A stretch of DNA of 64,000 nucleotides from Bradyrhizobium sp. CB1650. GTDB taxonomy: Bacteria; Pseudomonadota; Alphaproteobacteria; Rhizobiales; Xanthobacteraceae. Location: contig NZ_CP121695.1 of assembly GCF_029761915.1 (NCBI RefSeq), positions 6,973,501 to 7,037,500 of the forward strand, read 5' to 3'. The notes beneath the pieces were generated by a model, which did not search any database, was not told where the DNA came from, and saw only the letters and a program-made list of their open reading frames with translations. A program made the position numbers and the translations under genes. Each line of letters begins with the position of its first letter. Positions within the stretch are counted from its first letter, which is position 1. Positions 18,393 to 27,230 of this stretch are shown here, piece by piece.

Positions 18393-19820
18393 ATGAACAT
18401 CAATAAATCGGCCATCCCTCCGCTTGCGCCCGAACTGATCGAAAAATTTCGCAAGATCGTCGGCGACAGGCACGCGATCACCGATGCGGCCGATATCGAG
18501 GCCTACGTCACCGAGGAGCGCAACCTGTTCCACGGCCGCTCGCCGCTGGTGCTGCGCCCGGGCTCGACCGCCGAAGTCTCCGCGATCTGCAAGCTCGCCT
18601 CCGAGCACCGGATCGCGCTGGTGCCGCAGGGCGGCAATACCGGGCTCGTCGGCGGGCAGACCCCGCACAACGGCGAGGTGGTGGTGTCGCTGCGCCGGCT
18701 GGACAAGATCCGCGAGGTCGATACCGCCTCGAACACGATGACCTGTGAGGCCGGCGTGGTGCTGCAAATCGCACAGCAGAAAGCGGCCGAGGTCGACCGG
18801 CTGTTTCCGCTCTCGTTGGGCGCGGAGGGAAGCTGCACCATCGGCGGCAACCTCTCGACCAATGCCGGCGGGACGGCCGCGCTAGCCTTTGGCGTCGCGC
18901 GCGAGATGGCGCTGGGGCTCGAAGTGGTGCTGGCCGACGGACGCGTGCTCAACGTGCTGTCGAAGCTGAAGAAGGACAACACCGGCTACAATTTGCACAA
19001 CCTCTTCATCGGCGCGGAAGGCACGCTCGGCATCATCACGGCAGCGACGCTGAAATTGTTTCCGAAGCCGCGGGCGATCGAGACCGCTTTCGTCGGACTG
19101 AAGTCGCCGGATGCGGCGCTGAAACTGCTCACGATCGCGCAGGGCGAGGCCGCCAACGCGCTGACGAGCTTCGAGCTACTGTCGGAGTTGGCGGTCGACT
19201 TCTCGATCCGCCACGGCATCGACGTGCGCGATCCGCTGCAGCAGAAACATCCCTGGTACGTGCTGATGGAACTGTCCTCGCCGCGCGACGATGCGCGCGC
19301 GACGCTGGAATCGATCCTCGGCCGCGCCATGGAGGAGGAGATCGTCGACGACGCCGTGATCGCGGCCAATCTCACCCAGCGGTCCGGCTTCTGGAAGCTG
19401 CGTGACGAGATGTCGGCGGCGCAGAAACCGGAGGGTGGCTCGATCAAGCACGACATCTCCGTGCCGGTCGCCGCCGTGCCCGCCTTCATCGCGGAAGCCG
19501 ATGCCGCGGTGGTGAAGCTGATCCCTGGCGCGCGGCCGGTGCCGTTCGGCCATCTCGGCGACGGCAACCTGCACTATAACGTCAGCCAGCCTGTCGGCGC
19601 CGACAGCGCGGACTTCCTGGCGCGCTGGCATGACGTGAATGCCGTGGTGTTCGAGATTGTGCTGCGCATGGGCGGCTCGATCTCGGCTGAGCACGGCATC
19701 GGCGTGCTCAAGCGCGACGAGCTGCCTGACGTGAAGGACAAGACTGCGATCGAGCTGATGCGGCAGGTCAAGGCGATGCTCGATCCCCTTCGCATCATGA
19801 ACCCGGGTAAAGTGCTGTGA
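18393..19820 (+). CDS. FAD-linked oxidase, D-2-hydroxyacid dehydrogenase family
   Basis: Flavoprotein of the D-lactate / D-2-hydroxyglutarate dehydrogenase / glycolate oxidase GlcD type (VAO superfamily). The FAD-binding domain has PQGGNTGLVGGQTPH, SLGAEGSCTIGGNLSTNAGG and LFIGAEGTLGIIT; the C-terminal domain has PFGHLGDGNLHYN and the histidine of SAEHGIGVLK. Substrate cannot be fixed; D-2-hydroxyglutarate or D-lactate are most likely. In-frame ATGs at 18357, 18381 and 18393 exist; 18357 lies in the palindromic repeat, and 18393 has GAAGGAAG just upstream, giving MNINKSAIPPLAP (475 residues). The GNAT gene overlaps its stop. Confidence 0.88.
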   Translation: MNINKSAIPPLAPELIEKFRKIVGDRHAITDAADIEAYVTEERNLFHGRSPLVLRPGSTAEVSAICKLASEHRIALVPQGGNTGLVGGQTPHNGEVVVSLRRLDKIREVDTASNTMTCEAGVVLQIAQQKAAEVDRLFPLSLGAEGSCTIGGNLSTNAGGTAALAFGVAREMALGLEVVLADGRVLNVLSKLKKDNTGYNLHNLFIGAEGTLGIITAATLKLFPKPRAIETAFVGLKSPDAALKLLTIAQGEAANALTSFELLSELAVDFSIRHGIDVRDPLQQKHPWYVLMELSSPRDDARATLESILGRAMEEEIVDDAVIAANLTQRSGFWKLRDEMSAAQKPEGGSIKHDISVPVAAVPAFIAEADAAVVKLIPGARPVPFGHLGDGNLHYNVSQPVGADSADFLARWHDVNAVVFEIVLRMGGSISAEHGIGVLKRDELPDVKDKTAIELMRQVKAMLDPLRIMNPGKVL

Positions 19821-20272
19821 ACGCCCCTCTCTCCCCTGCCCCGCTCGCGATCGCCCCGATCGACGATGCCGACGTCGAGACCGTCGTTGCGCTGTGGCAG
19901 CGTTGCGGGCTGACGCGGCCCTGGAACGATCCGCGTGCCGACATCGCGCTGGCGCGGCGCCGCGACAATTCCACCGTACTGATCGGGCGCGACGGTGGCG
20001 CAATCGTCGCGACCGCCATGGTCGGACATGACGGTCATCGCGGCTGGGTCTACTACGTTGCGGTCGATCCCGACTGCCGCAAGCGCGGCTATGGCCGCGT
20101 CATCATGGCCGCGGCGGAGGACTGGTTGCGCCAGGCCGGCATCGCAAAGCTCCAGCTTCTGGTCCGCCGTGAGAACGCTCAGGCCAACGCATTCTACCAG
20201 TCGCTGGGCTTTGCCGAGTCGACCTCGGTGATGTTCGCAAAGTGGCTCGACGGCCGCGATCCGACTCCATAA
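19817..20272 (+). CDS. GNAT family acetyltransferase (YpeA-like)
   Basis: The 151-residue protein has the GNAT fold signature: acetyl-CoA site VAVDPDCRKRGYGRVIMAAA near 83-102, then LLVRRENAQANAFYQSLGF, as in the YpeA/RimI-like group. Acceptor substrate unknown. It starts with GTG overlapping the preceding oxidase stop (GTGA), so it is translationally coupled. The Nudix gene follows 14 bp later, forming a three-gene unit. Confidence 0.85.
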   Translation: MNAPLSPAPLAIAPIDDADVETVVALWQRCGLTRPWNDPRADIALARRRDNSTVLIGRDGGAIVATAMVGHDGHRGWVYYVAVDPDCRKRGYGRVIMAAAEDWLRQAGIAKLQLLVRRENAQANAFYQSLGFAESTSVMFAKWLDGRDPTP

Positions 20273-20286
20273 GCGCAGAGGCCTGC

Positions 20287-20868
20287 ATGTCCGTTTCCGA
20301 TCGCGTACGCATCAAGGATGTCCGTGTGCTCTCGGACAGAAAGTACATCCTGAAGGCCGCGACTTTCGACTGGCGTCGCGACGATGGCGAATGGCAGACC
20401 CAAACCCGCGAGGTCTATGATCGCGGCAACGGTGCGACGCTGCTGCCTTATAACCGCAAGCGGCTTACCGTCGTACTGGTGCGGCAATTTCGCTATCCGG
20501 CTTTCGTCAACGGATATGACGACCTGCTGATCGAAGCCGCCGCCGGCATGCTCGACGACGCTTCCCCGGAAGAGCGCATTCGCGCCGAGGCCGAAGAGGA
20601 AACCGGCTACCGCCTGCACGACGTCCACAAGGTGTTCGAGGCGTTCATGACCCCCGGCGCGGTGACGGAGAAGATGCACTTCTTCGTCGCGGAATACGAG
20701 CCGGAGATGCGGGTCGGCGACGGCGGCGGCCTTGCCGACGAAGGCGAGGAGATCGAGGTGCTGGAGGTCTCGATCGACGCTGCGCTCGCGATGATCGCGG
20801 ACGGGCGTATCGTAGATGCCAAGACCATCATGCTGCTGCAATATGCGGCGCTGCATGTGTTCAGGTGA
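20287..20868 (+). CDS. Nudix hydrolase, NudK-like nucleoside diphosphate-sugar pyrophosphatase
   Basis: The 193-residue length and sequence (VRIKDVRVLSDRKYILKAAT at the N-terminus, RQFRYP, Nudix box with RAEAEEETGYRL, and the MTPGAVTEKMHFFVAEY segment) match NudK/ADP-ribose pyrophosphatase proteins that hydrolyse GDP-mannose or ADP-ribose. The longer frame starts inside the GNAT gene; ATG at 20287 has AGAGG upstream. A palindromic repeat follows and may serve as a terminator. Confidence 0.85.
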   Translation: MSVSDRVRIKDVRVLSDRKYILKAATFDWRRDDGEWQTQTREVYDRGNGATLLPYNRKRLTVVLVRQFRYPAFVNGYDDLLIEAAAGMLDDASPEERIRAEAEEETGYRLHDVHKVFEAFMTPGAVTEKMHFFVAEYEPEMRVGDGGGLADEGEEIEVLEVSIDAALAMIADGRIVDAKTIMLLQYAALHVFR

Positions 20869-20890
20869 GCGGTACCACGGGCTTCCTTCA

Positions 20891-21030
20891 CCTCGCCCCG
20901 CTTGCGGGGAGAGGTCGGAATTCAAGCGCAGCTTGAATTCCGGGTGAGGGGAGCCTCCGCGAGTCTCACTGTCACCACCCCCGCGGAGACTCCCCCTCAC
21001 CCCACCCCTCTCCCCGCAAGCGGGGCGAGG
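20891..21030. repeat. Long palindromic repeat, 'cctctccccgcttgcgggg' family, copy 1
   Basis: Outer arms of 24 nt (20891-20914 and 21007-21030) are perfect reverse complements, with inner palindromes (GGAATTCAAGC-GCAGCTTGAATTCC; a CTCCGCG/CGCGGAG pair). The same architecture recurs at 33508-33630 and 46766-46904. Intergenic, non-coding. Confidence 0.9.
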
Positions 21031-21157
21031 GAGCGCACCTGTTTCGCGGCGGGCCCTTACGCAATGCAATTCTGACCTGCGCTTCCCTCCCCCCGTTGAG
21101 CAAATCGTCGACTATCTCTAGTCTGGCCTCAAGCAAGAACCAGAGGAGACGCGCTCC

Positions 21158-22087
21158 ATGTCCGCTCCGCGCGACGACGAATTCGGCTTTGCGCCCGACT
21201 ACGACTCTCCTGTCCCCTATATGCAGCGCACGCGCGAGTATTACGCGGCGATCGGCTACACCACGCCGTATCGCTGGGCGCATCATACCGAAGCTCCGTT
21301 CCAGCCGCTGAAGAAGCCGCTGGCGCAGTCCCGCGTCACGATCATCACGACGGCTGCGCCTTACGATCCGACCAAGGGCGACCAGGGACCGGGCGCGGCG
21401 TATAACGGCAGTGCGAAGTTCTACCAGGTTTATGACGGCGACACCTCCAAACAGCACGATCTGCGCATCTCGCACATCGGCTACGACCGCAAGCACACCT
21501 CGGCCACCGACAGCGGCACCTGGTTTCCGTTGCCGCAGCTCCTGAAGGCGAGCGCCGCCGGGCGCATCGGCGAGGTTGCCCCGCGCTTCTTCGGCGCACC
21601 GACCAATCGCAGCCATCGCGTCACCATCGACACCGACGCGCCGGAAATTCTGGCGCGCTGCCTCGCCGACAAGGTCGACGTCGCGGTGCTGGTGCCGAAC
21701 TGCCCGGTCTGCCACCAGACCACGGCGCTGGTCGCGCGGCACCTGGAGAGAAACGGCATTCCGAGCGTGATCATGGGCTGCGCCAAGGACATCGTCGAGC
21801 ACGCCGCCGTGCCGCGCTTTTTGTTCTCCGACTTCCCGCTCGGCAATTCCGCCGGCAAGCCGCACGACGTCGCCTCGCAAGCGCGGACGCTCGAGCTGGC
21901 GCTGAAGCTGCTGGAGACCGCAAGCGGGCCCCAGACCACGATGCAGTCGCCGCTGCGCTGGAGCGAGGACGCGTCCTGGAAGCTCGACTACAACAACGTC
22001 GCGCAGCTCTCGCCCGAGGAACTCGCGCGGCGCCGCGCCGAGTTCGACAAGCAGAAGGAGATTGCGCGCGGCAACCGCGCGGCTTGA
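21158..22087 (+). CDS. Glycine/sarcosine/betaine reductase component B-like protein (Cys form)
   Basis: The 309-residue product belongs to the GrdB/PrdB-like family by the segments PVPYMQRTREYYAAIGY, ITTAAPYDP, HIGYDRKHTSATDSGTWFPL and VLVPNCPVCHQTTALVARHL. In clostridial reductases a selenocysteine occupies the equivalent redox site; here CPVC (about residue 180) carries cysteines and no in-frame TGA exists. In aerobic proteobacteria the role is unknown. It stands 36 bp before a family III CoA-transferase on the same strand, so both may act on one carboxylate. ATG at 21158 with GAGGAGACGCG upstream. Confidence 0.75.
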   Translation: MSAPRDDEFGFAPDYDSPVPYMQRTREYYAAIGYTTPYRWAHHTEAPFQPLKKPLAQSRVTIITTAAPYDPTKGDQGPGAAYNGSAKFYQVYDGDTSKQHDLRISHIGYDRKHTSATDSGTWFPLPQLLKASAAGRIGEVAPRFFGAPTNRSHRVTIDTDAPEILARCLADKVDVAVLVPNCPVCHQTTALVARHLERNGIPSVIMGCAKDIVEHAAVPRFLFSDFPLGNSAGKPHDVASQARTLELALKLLETASGPQTTMQSPLRWSEDASWKLDYNNVAQLSPEELARRRAEFDKQKEIARGNRAA

Positions 22088-22123
22088 CGTCCTCCGACAG
22101 CAATAATCAAACGGGAGAGAGCC

Positions 22124-23317
22124 GTGACGCGACCGTTCGAGGGCGTGAAGATCCTGGACTTCACGCAAGTGCTGGCCGGCCCCTATGCAAGCTACCAGCT
22201 CGCGCTATTGGGCGCCGATGTCATCAAGGTCGAGCGGCGCGAGGGCGAGGACATGCGCCGTACGCCACTCTCGCGCGTATGGGCCGAGCGCGGGCTCGCG
22301 CCGGCGTTCCAGGCCATCAACGGCAACAAGCGCAGCCTGACGCTCGATCTGCAGAAGCCCGACGCCATCGCCATCGTGAAGAAGCTCGCAGCAACGGTCG
22401 ACGTGGTCATGGAGAATTTTCGGCCGGGCGTGATGGACAAGCTCGGCATCGGCTATGAAGCGCTCTCGGCAATCAATCCGAAGCTTATCTATTGCGCCGT
22501 GTCCGGCTTCGGCCAGACCGGCCCGGACCGCCTGCGGCCCGGCTATGACGGCAAGATGCAGGCGCTGTCAGGCATCATGGCGATCACCGGCCATCCCGAG
22601 ACCGGCCCGACGCGCGCCGGCTTTGCGGTGTGCGACGTGCTCTCGGGCGCGACCGCCGCGTTTGCGGTGTCGAGCGCGCTGTATCAGCGCGACCGTACCG
22701 GCACGGGGCAGCTCGTCGACGTCTCCATGCTGGAGGCGACGCTGGCGTTTCTCTCCGGCCAGATTGCGGACTGGTCGGTCGCCGGGCACCGCCAGCAGCT
22801 CTCGGGCAACCAGGCGGTCAGCCGCAGAACCACTGCAAATCTGTTCAAATGCGGCGACGGCCACATCCTGCTCGCCGTCAACAACGAGAAGCAGTACCGC
22901 GCGCTGATGGGCGCGCTCGGCCGTGAGGACGCACTCTCCGATCCGCGCTTTGCCGACTGGTTCGCGCGCAACGAAAACGAGGGCGCGCTGCGCGCCATCA
23001 TCGAACAGGCGCTCGCGGCGAAGCCAGCGCGCGAATGGGAGACGATTTTGGAGGACGCCGGCGCGCCCTGCTCCAGCATCTGGAAGATCGAGGAAATCAT
23101 CGACCATCCGCAGATCGCAGCGCGCGGCGCGATCCAGGAGCTCGACACGCCCTACGGCCGCCTGCGCTTCGCCGGCAGCGGCTTCAAGTTCGCGCATGGC
23201 GGCGGCAAGCTGGACCGCATGGCGCCGGAGCTCGGAGCGGATACCGATGCGGTGCTGGGGGAGTTGGGTTTTGATGCCGCGGAGATTGCTGCGTTAAGGG
23301 CGCGGGAGATTGTGTGA
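22124..23317 (+). CDS. CaiB/BaiF family III CoA-transferase
   Basis: Transfers CoA between acyl-CoA and a free carboxylate. The 397-residue protein has the family layout: FEGVKILDFTQVLAGPYASY at the N-terminus, GADVIKVER, NGNKRSLTLDL, ENFRPGVMDKLGIGYE, and the catalytic aspartate probably in RPGYDGKMQALSG near 145. It starts with GTG at 22124 preceded by GGGAGAGA. It is probably co-transcribed with the GrdB-like gene. Substrate unknown. Confidence 0.88.
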   Translation: MTRPFEGVKILDFTQVLAGPYASYQLALLGADVIKVERREGEDMRRTPLSRVWAERGLAPAFQAINGNKRSLTLDLQKPDAIAIVKKLAATVDVVMENFRPGVMDKLGIGYEALSAINPKLIYCAVSGFGQTGPDRLRPGYDGKMQALSGIMAITGHPETGPTRAGFAVCDVLSGATAAFAVSSALYQRDRTGTGQLVDVSMLEATLAFLSGQIADWSVAGHRQQLSGNQAVSRRTTANLFKCGDGHILLAVNNEKQYRALMGALGREDALSDPRFADWFARNENEGALRAIIEQALAAKPAREWETILEDAGAPCSSIWKIEEIIDHPQIAARGAIQELDTPYGRLRFAGSGFKFAHGGGKLDRMAPELGADTDAVLGELGFDAAEIAALRAREIV

Positions 23318-23333
23318 AAGGGGCGCAGCCACA

Positions 23334-23487
23334 CTCCACCGTCGTCCCGGACAAGCGAGCGTAGCGAGCGCTGATCCGTGACCCATAACCACAGGATCAT
23401 GTTTGGCGAAGACTGATAACCACTATCTCGCGCCACAACCGCTCCTGTGGTTATGGATCCCTGGCCTTCGCCGGGACGACGGTGGAG
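23334..23487. repeat. Nested palindromic repeat, 'cgtcgtcccgg' family
   Basis: Outer 17-nt arms (23334-23350 and 23471-23487) and inner 14-nt arms (23383-23396 and 23443-23456, CCATAACCACAGGA) are all perfect reverse complements. Related arms occur at 29125-29246 and as a simple hairpin at 44212-44237. Confidence 0.85.
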
Positions 23488-23490
23488 TTG

Positions 23491-23582
23491 TAGTGTGGGC
23501 AAAGGCGCAACGCGCCGTGCGCACCACCTATCCGCTTGCTCAGCGTGCGATGGTGGGCACGCTTCGCTTTGCCCACCCTACG
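23491..23582. repeat. Palindromic repeat, 'gggtgggcaaag' family
   Basis: Ends GTGGGCAAAG (23495-23504) and CTTTGCCCAC with central GCACCACC / GGTGGGCAC. Same family as 32866-32937, which has longer perfect arms. Adjacent to the preceding repeat, so two unrelated families sit in tandem before the SRAP gene stop. Confidence 0.8.
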
Positions 23583-23592
23583 GCGCCCGCAA

Positions 23593-24351
23593 TCAAAACA
23601 ACGACCCCTGCCCGTCATCCGGCGACGCACCCGCAGCTTTTCGCGCCGCCCGCTTCGCTTTCGGCGCCTCCGCTTCCATCTCCTCGGCGCTGATCGGCAG
23701 CAAGAGCTGCGCGTCGTCATTGGCGACGCGGTTGACGCGGGTGGAGACCGGGTGCCAGGCGAATTCGCCGATGCGCGGGGCTGCCATCAGCGGCAGCACC
23801 GCGTCGATCTCGTCACCGCGGCAATCGAGCCAGCGCTCGAAGTCGCGCGGGCTGATCGTCACGGGCACGCGGTCGTGCAGCGTTGCGAGATCCTCGCTCG
23901 CCGCGGCCGTGACGATGGCGACCGTGTCGAGCTCTTCGCCGTTCGGCCCGACCCAGGTCTCGAACACCGCGGCAAAGCCGAGCGGTTCGCCATCGGCGCG
24001 ATGGATGAAGAAAGGCTGCTTGCGGCCATCGACCGCCTTCCACTCGTAATAGCCGTCGGCCGGGATCAGGCCGCGCCGCCTGCGAATCGCGTTCTTGAAG
24101 GCGGGTTTTTCCAGCACCGTCTCCGAGCGGGCGTTGATCAGGAGCGTAAATCCTCGGGGGTCCTTGACCCAGCTCGGCAAGAGACCCCAACGCATCAGAC
24201 GGAAGTGCCGCGCCCCGTTCTCGACCAGCACCACGGGAATCGGTTGCGTCGGCGCGACATTGTACCGGGGCGGGAAATTCGGCTGCTCGACATAGCCGAA
24301 GAGCTGCCGCAAAGCCGCTGGGGCCGAAGTTATGACGAAACGTCCGCACAT
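23593..24351 (-). CDS. SOS response-associated peptidase (SRAP/HMCES/YedK)
   Basis: Covalently caps abasic sites in single-stranded DNA through its N-terminal cysteine. The 252-residue protein begins MCGRFV, so Cys2 becomes N-terminal after Met removal; NVAPTQPIPVV, LINARSETV, GYYEWK and HDRVPVTI complete the SRAP signature (Cys2, Asn, Glu, His). The C-terminal 30 residues form an Ala/Lys-rich tail ending DDGQGSLF. Divergent from the gene at 24415. Confidence 0.92.
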   Translation of the reverse strand: MCGRFVITSAPAALRQLFGYVEQPNFPPRYNVAPTQPIPVVLVENGARHFRLMRWGLLPSWVKDPRGFTLLINARSETVLEKPAFKNAIRRRRGLIPADGYYEWKAVDGRKQPFFIHRADGEPLGFAAVFETWVGPNGEELDTVAIVTAAASEDLATLHDRVPVTISPRDFERWLDCRGDEIDAVLPLMAAPRIGEFAWHPVSTRVNRVANDDAQLLLPISAEEMEAEAPKAKRAARKAAGASPDDGQGSLF

Positions 24352-24414
24352 CCTTGAGCGCCTATATAGGATCCGTTCAGTACCTTTTAACCCCGAACGT
24401 TAACACTGCGGCCG

Positions 24415-24915
24415 ATGAGCTCAACGGTCTCAGCACCCGCGCGGACGCATGTACAGACGGGCCCCGAGGCTGCGGCCTGGGCCGAGCGCCTGCGCGTGGC
24501 CAACATCAACCCGCGGACCGGACTTGCCACCGACTATCTAAATCATTTCAATGAAGCCGTGATGCTGCTCGAAATGGTCCCGGACATGCCGGAATGCACG
24601 GAAGATTTCTTGACCTGGACGCCGCTGTCCTATGCCGAGCATTTCACCGCCTCGAACTTCAAGGCGCGCGATCTCGCGATCGAGGCCTATGAGAAGGCCG
24701 AGCCGTCGGTGCGCGCGCAGTTCGACCACGTCACCGACACCATGACCTCGATCCTGACCGCGGTCGGCACCGCCATGCGCGAGGCCGAGAAGGACACGAC
24801 CCGCGTCCGCCTCGCCGAGCAGGCCACCCTCTGGGTCAAGCCGCTGATCGCCGCCTGCGGCGGCATCATCAATGGTGGCGCGGAGGCCGACATCGACATC
24901 ATCATGGCGAATTGA
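24415..24915 (+). CDS. Conserved hypothetical protein (alphaproteobacterial type)
   Basis: A 166-residue soluble, helical protein, not resembling an enzyme I can name. Notable segments are GLATDYLNHFNEAVMLLEMV near 41-60 and LAEQATLWVKPLIAACGGII near 133-152. Start ATG at 24415. It lies 63 bp from the divergent SRAP gene and 3 bp before a Nudix gene, so it is probably the first gene of an operon. Codon usage is typical of the region. Confidence 0.75.
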   Translation: MSSTVSAPARTHVQTGPEAAAWAERLRVANINPRTGLATDYLNHFNEAVMLLEMVPDMPECTEDFLTWTPLSYAEHFTASNFKARDLAIEAYEKAEPSVRAQFDHVTDTMTSILTAVGTAMREAEKDTTRVRLAEQATLWVKPLIAACGGIINGGAEADIDIIMAN

Positions 24916-24918
24916 GCC

Positions 24919-25359
24919 ATGGCCTCCATCGTGCAGCCCACCCATCCCCAGCTCGCTGTCAGCGCCGCGATCTTCCGCGACGGCAACGTGCTGTTGGTCC
25001 GTCGCGCCCGCTCGCCCGCAAAGGGGTTTTATTCGCTGCCCGGCGGGCGGGTCGAGTTGGGCGAGTCGCTGCACCAGGCGCTTAAGCGCGAGGTCGACGA
25101 GGAGACCGGGCTCGAGATCGAGATCATCGGCCTTGCCGGCTGGCGCGAGGTGCTGCCGTCGACAGGCGGGGCCGGCCATTACCTCATCATGTCCTTTGCG
25201 GCCCGCTGGATCGCGAGGGAACCCCGTCTCAATGAGGAGCTCGACGATTTTCGCTGGCTCGCCCCTGATGCCCTTGCCGGCCTTGGCGACCTCAAGCTGA
25301 CGGGGGGCCTGGAAGAGGTCATCCAGGCGGCGCAGCGCCTGTTCGGGCCTCAGCGGTAG
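24919..25359 (+). CDS. Nudix hydrolase
   Basis: The 146-residue protein consists of one Nudix fold with a complete Nudix box, GRVELGESLHQALKREVDEE then TGLEIE (about 43-68). GHYLIMSFAARW and DDFRWLAPDAL fit the MutT/ADP-ribose pyrophosphatase type. Substrate not predictable. It starts 3 bp after the preceding stop, so it is co-transcribed with the hypothetical gene at 24415. Confidence 0.88.
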   Translation: MASIVQPTHPQLAVSAAIFRDGNVLLVRRARSPAKGFYSLPGGRVELGESLHQALKREVDEETGLEIEIIGLAGWREVLPSTGGAGHYLIMSFAARWIAREPRLNEELDDFRWLAPDALAGLGDLKLTGGLEEVIQAAQRLFGPQR

Positions 25360-25405
25360 TTCCCGCGCCTTGCGTCCACCGTCCGGAGGAGGCATACACC
25401 GGCCG

Positions 25406-25783
25406 ATGTCCACGCGATTTCTGGCCGTTTTTGCCCTGATTCTCGCCTGCGCCGCGGGGCCCGCCCGCGCCCAGGACGTGGCTGCGCCGTTCGACGCCGA
25501 TTTGCAGCGGCTGGCCGAAATCCTCGGCGGGCTGCATTACCTGCGCGCCATCTGCGGGGCCAATGAGGGCAACAAATGGCGCAACGAGATGCAGGCGCTG
25601 ATCGACGCCGAAACCCCCTCCGGCGAGCGCCGCACCCGCATGATCGCCGGCTTCAACCGCGGCTATAACGGCTTCCAGCAGACCTACCGGAGCTGCACCC
25701 CGGCCGCGACCGTCGCGATCCGCCGCTACATCGAGGAAGGCTCGAAGATCTCGCGCGACCTCACGGCGCGTTACGCGAACTGA
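25406..25783 (+). CDS. TIGR02301 family exported protein
   Basis: The 125-residue protein has a signal peptide (MSTRFLAVFALILACAAGPA, cleaved near ARA) and a small helical domain with two cysteines (RAICGANEGN and YRSCTPA), matching the TIGR02301 conserved hypothetical family of alphaproteobacteria. The frame opens earlier at a TTG, but the ATG at 25406 places the signal peptide correctly; GGAGGAGG lies about 15 bases upstream. Probably periplasmic; function unknown. Confidence 0.8.
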   Translation: MSTRFLAVFALILACAAGPARAQDVAAPFDADLQRLAEILGGLHYLRAICGANEGNKWRNEMQALIDAETPSGERRTRMIAGFNRGYNGFQQTYRSCTPAATVAIRRYIEEGSKISRDLTARYAN

Positions 25784-25966
25784 GTTCCGATTTCGTCATT
25801 CCGGGCCTACTTCCGAGAGGTTGATGTGCGCCTGGAACAACGACATCATCTTTGTCCACCGCCATTAACCTTTCCTAAAGATGTGGCCTAGGCGGCGTTA
25901 ATACGCGTGCTACACCTCTCGTGCAGCGCATCGCCGTGGATCGCGCGTCCAGCCTTGTCGAGTTTC

Positions 25967-26233
25967 ATGAGCCAGCCGATTTCCTACGCCCCCGCCCGCG
26001 CGCCGCTGCCCGATCACGAGCAGAAGCAGGCCGCGCTCAGCTATCTCAACGAGGCGTGGGCCGAGGCGCGCCATGACGGCGTCGACGGCGACTGCCTGGC
26101 GCAGGCCAGCCTGTTCGCGGCGTTCGCCGAGCTCGTCGGCACCTATGGCGAGGACGCGGTGGCGAAGTTCGTCGAGGGCCTGCCCGGCCGCGTCCGCAAC
26201 GGCGAATTCTCGGTCGGTATCGCCCGGCAGTAA
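25967..26233 (+). CDS. Small conserved hypothetical protein
   Basis: From the ATG at 25967 (MSQPISYAPARAPLPDHEQK) the product is 88 residues, helical, with a C-terminal EDAVAKFVEGLPGRVRNGEF. The open frame extends to 25907, but that portion is Cys/Ser-rich and unlike coding sequence. No signal or membrane segment. Family unknown; the composition suggests a real housekeeping protein. Confidence 0.65.
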   Translation: MSQPISYAPARAPLPDHEQKQAALSYLNEAWAEARHDGVDGDCLAQASLFAAFAELVGTYGEDAVAKFVEGLPGRVRNGEFSVGIARQ

Positions 26234-26330
26234 GCCTGCACGCAAGCGATCGTCCGCAGCCAAGCATTCGTCTGGAGACGGCCGGGAGATTTTCCCGATA
26301 TGGCCGGGAATGCGCCGCCCCGCCCCTCCG

Positions 26331-26648
26331 TCACGGCTCGACCTTGAGGGTCGCTTTCATGTTGGGATGATAGCGGCAATAATAATCGGCCGTTCCTGCC
26401 TTCTTCAGGACGAATGTCGCCGACTTCTTTGGCGGCAGAGTCACGTCAAAATCGCCGTTCTTCGCGGTGGCGGTGTGGGCAAAGACGTCCTTGTTGACCC
26501 ACTCGATGGTGTCACCGACCTTCGCGGACACCTCTGCCGGCGATATCACGAGATTGTCCATCACGATCTGAACGGTCGCGGCCTGCGCCGGGGCGACCGT
26601 CAGGAAGACGACCGCGAGCGCGATCGAAGGGAGCCGTCCCGGCTTCAT
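26331..26648 (-). CDS. Type I copper protein (cupredoxin, plastocyanin/amicyanin type)
   Basis: The 105-residue exported protein has a signal peptide ending APAQA (about 23), then a single cupredoxin domain. Copper ligands are visible: His in FAHTATA and the C-terminal cluster YYCRYHPNM (Cys, His, Met). The ATG at 26648 lies 11 bp after the DUF4142 stop, so both are one operon. It probably acts in the periplasm as electron carrier or copper binder. The upstream promoter matches that of the ECF sigma gene. Confidence 0.88.
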   Translation of the reverse strand: MKPGRLPSIALAVVFLTVAPAQAATVQIVMDNLVISPAEVSAKVGDTIEWVNKDVFAHTATAKNGDFDVTLPPKKSATFVLKKAGTADYYCRYHPNMKATLKVEP

Positions 26649-26659
26649 CGCGCGTTTCC

Positions 26660-27181
26660 TTATTTCAGCTCCGCCGCGACATGCTCGGCGTGCTGCTCGT
26701 GACCCTGGAAGATCTTCAGGCCGGTCTGCAACAGGTTCTTGAGCTCCCCATTGTCGGCGGCGGGAATGAGCTGGGTCTCCAGCGCGCTGTTGACCGCCTT
26801 GTGATAGGCGACCTCGTTCTCGACATAGGCCTTGTCGAAGGCCGCGCCCTTCAGCTTGCCAAGCTCGGCGAGCTTGTCGCCCGCCTGCTTCGATAGCGTG
26901 CGGCTGGTGTCGTTGTCCTCGGGTTTCACATTCAGCTTCTTGACCAGCGCGAGCGCCTGTTTGTTGACCGCCTCGTGGTCGCGCACCATGTCCTCTGCGA
27001 ACGCCTTCACATCCTTGCTCTTGGCCTTCTTCAGCGCCTGCTTGGCGGCGTTGATATCGATCACGCCGGCGGTGTAGGCGATATGGGCGATCTGCGGATC
27101 GGTCGGCTTGGCGCCTTGCGCGAGCGCAGGGCTGGACAGAAAGGCGATCGCTGCGATCGCCAGGCTCCATCGAACGAACAT
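26660..27181 (-). CDS. DUF4142 exported protein
   Basis: The 173-residue protein starts with a signal peptide (MFVRWSLAIAAIAFLSSPAL, cleaved at AQA) and carries the DUF4142 four-helix, ferritin-like domain (AYTAGVIDINAAKQALKKAK, FAEDMVRDHEAVNKQALALV, YVENEVAYHKAVNSALETQL, HEQHAEHVAAEL). The AGGAG at a good distance supports ATG at 27181 over the longer frame. In rhizobia such genes often respond to envelope or general stress (recalled). It is the first gene of an operon with the cupredoxin. Confidence 0.88.
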   Translation of the reverse strand: MFVRWSLAIAAIAFLSSPALAQGAKPTDPQIAHIAYTAGVIDINAAKQALKKAKSKDVKAFAEDMVRDHEAVNKQALALVKKLNVKPEDNDTSRTLSKQAGDKLAELGKLKGAAFDKAYVENEVAYHKAVNSALETQLIPAADNGELKNLLQTGLKIFQGHEQHAEHVAAELK

Positions 27182-27230
27182 GTCTAACACTCCTGTGGTG
27201 CCGGCTTTCCCGGCGTGTTTCTTCACAGGG

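Noticed and set aside
21158..22087. Possible selenocysteine gene
   Set aside because: The redox motif has cysteines and there is no in-frame TGA or nearby SECIS-like hairpin.
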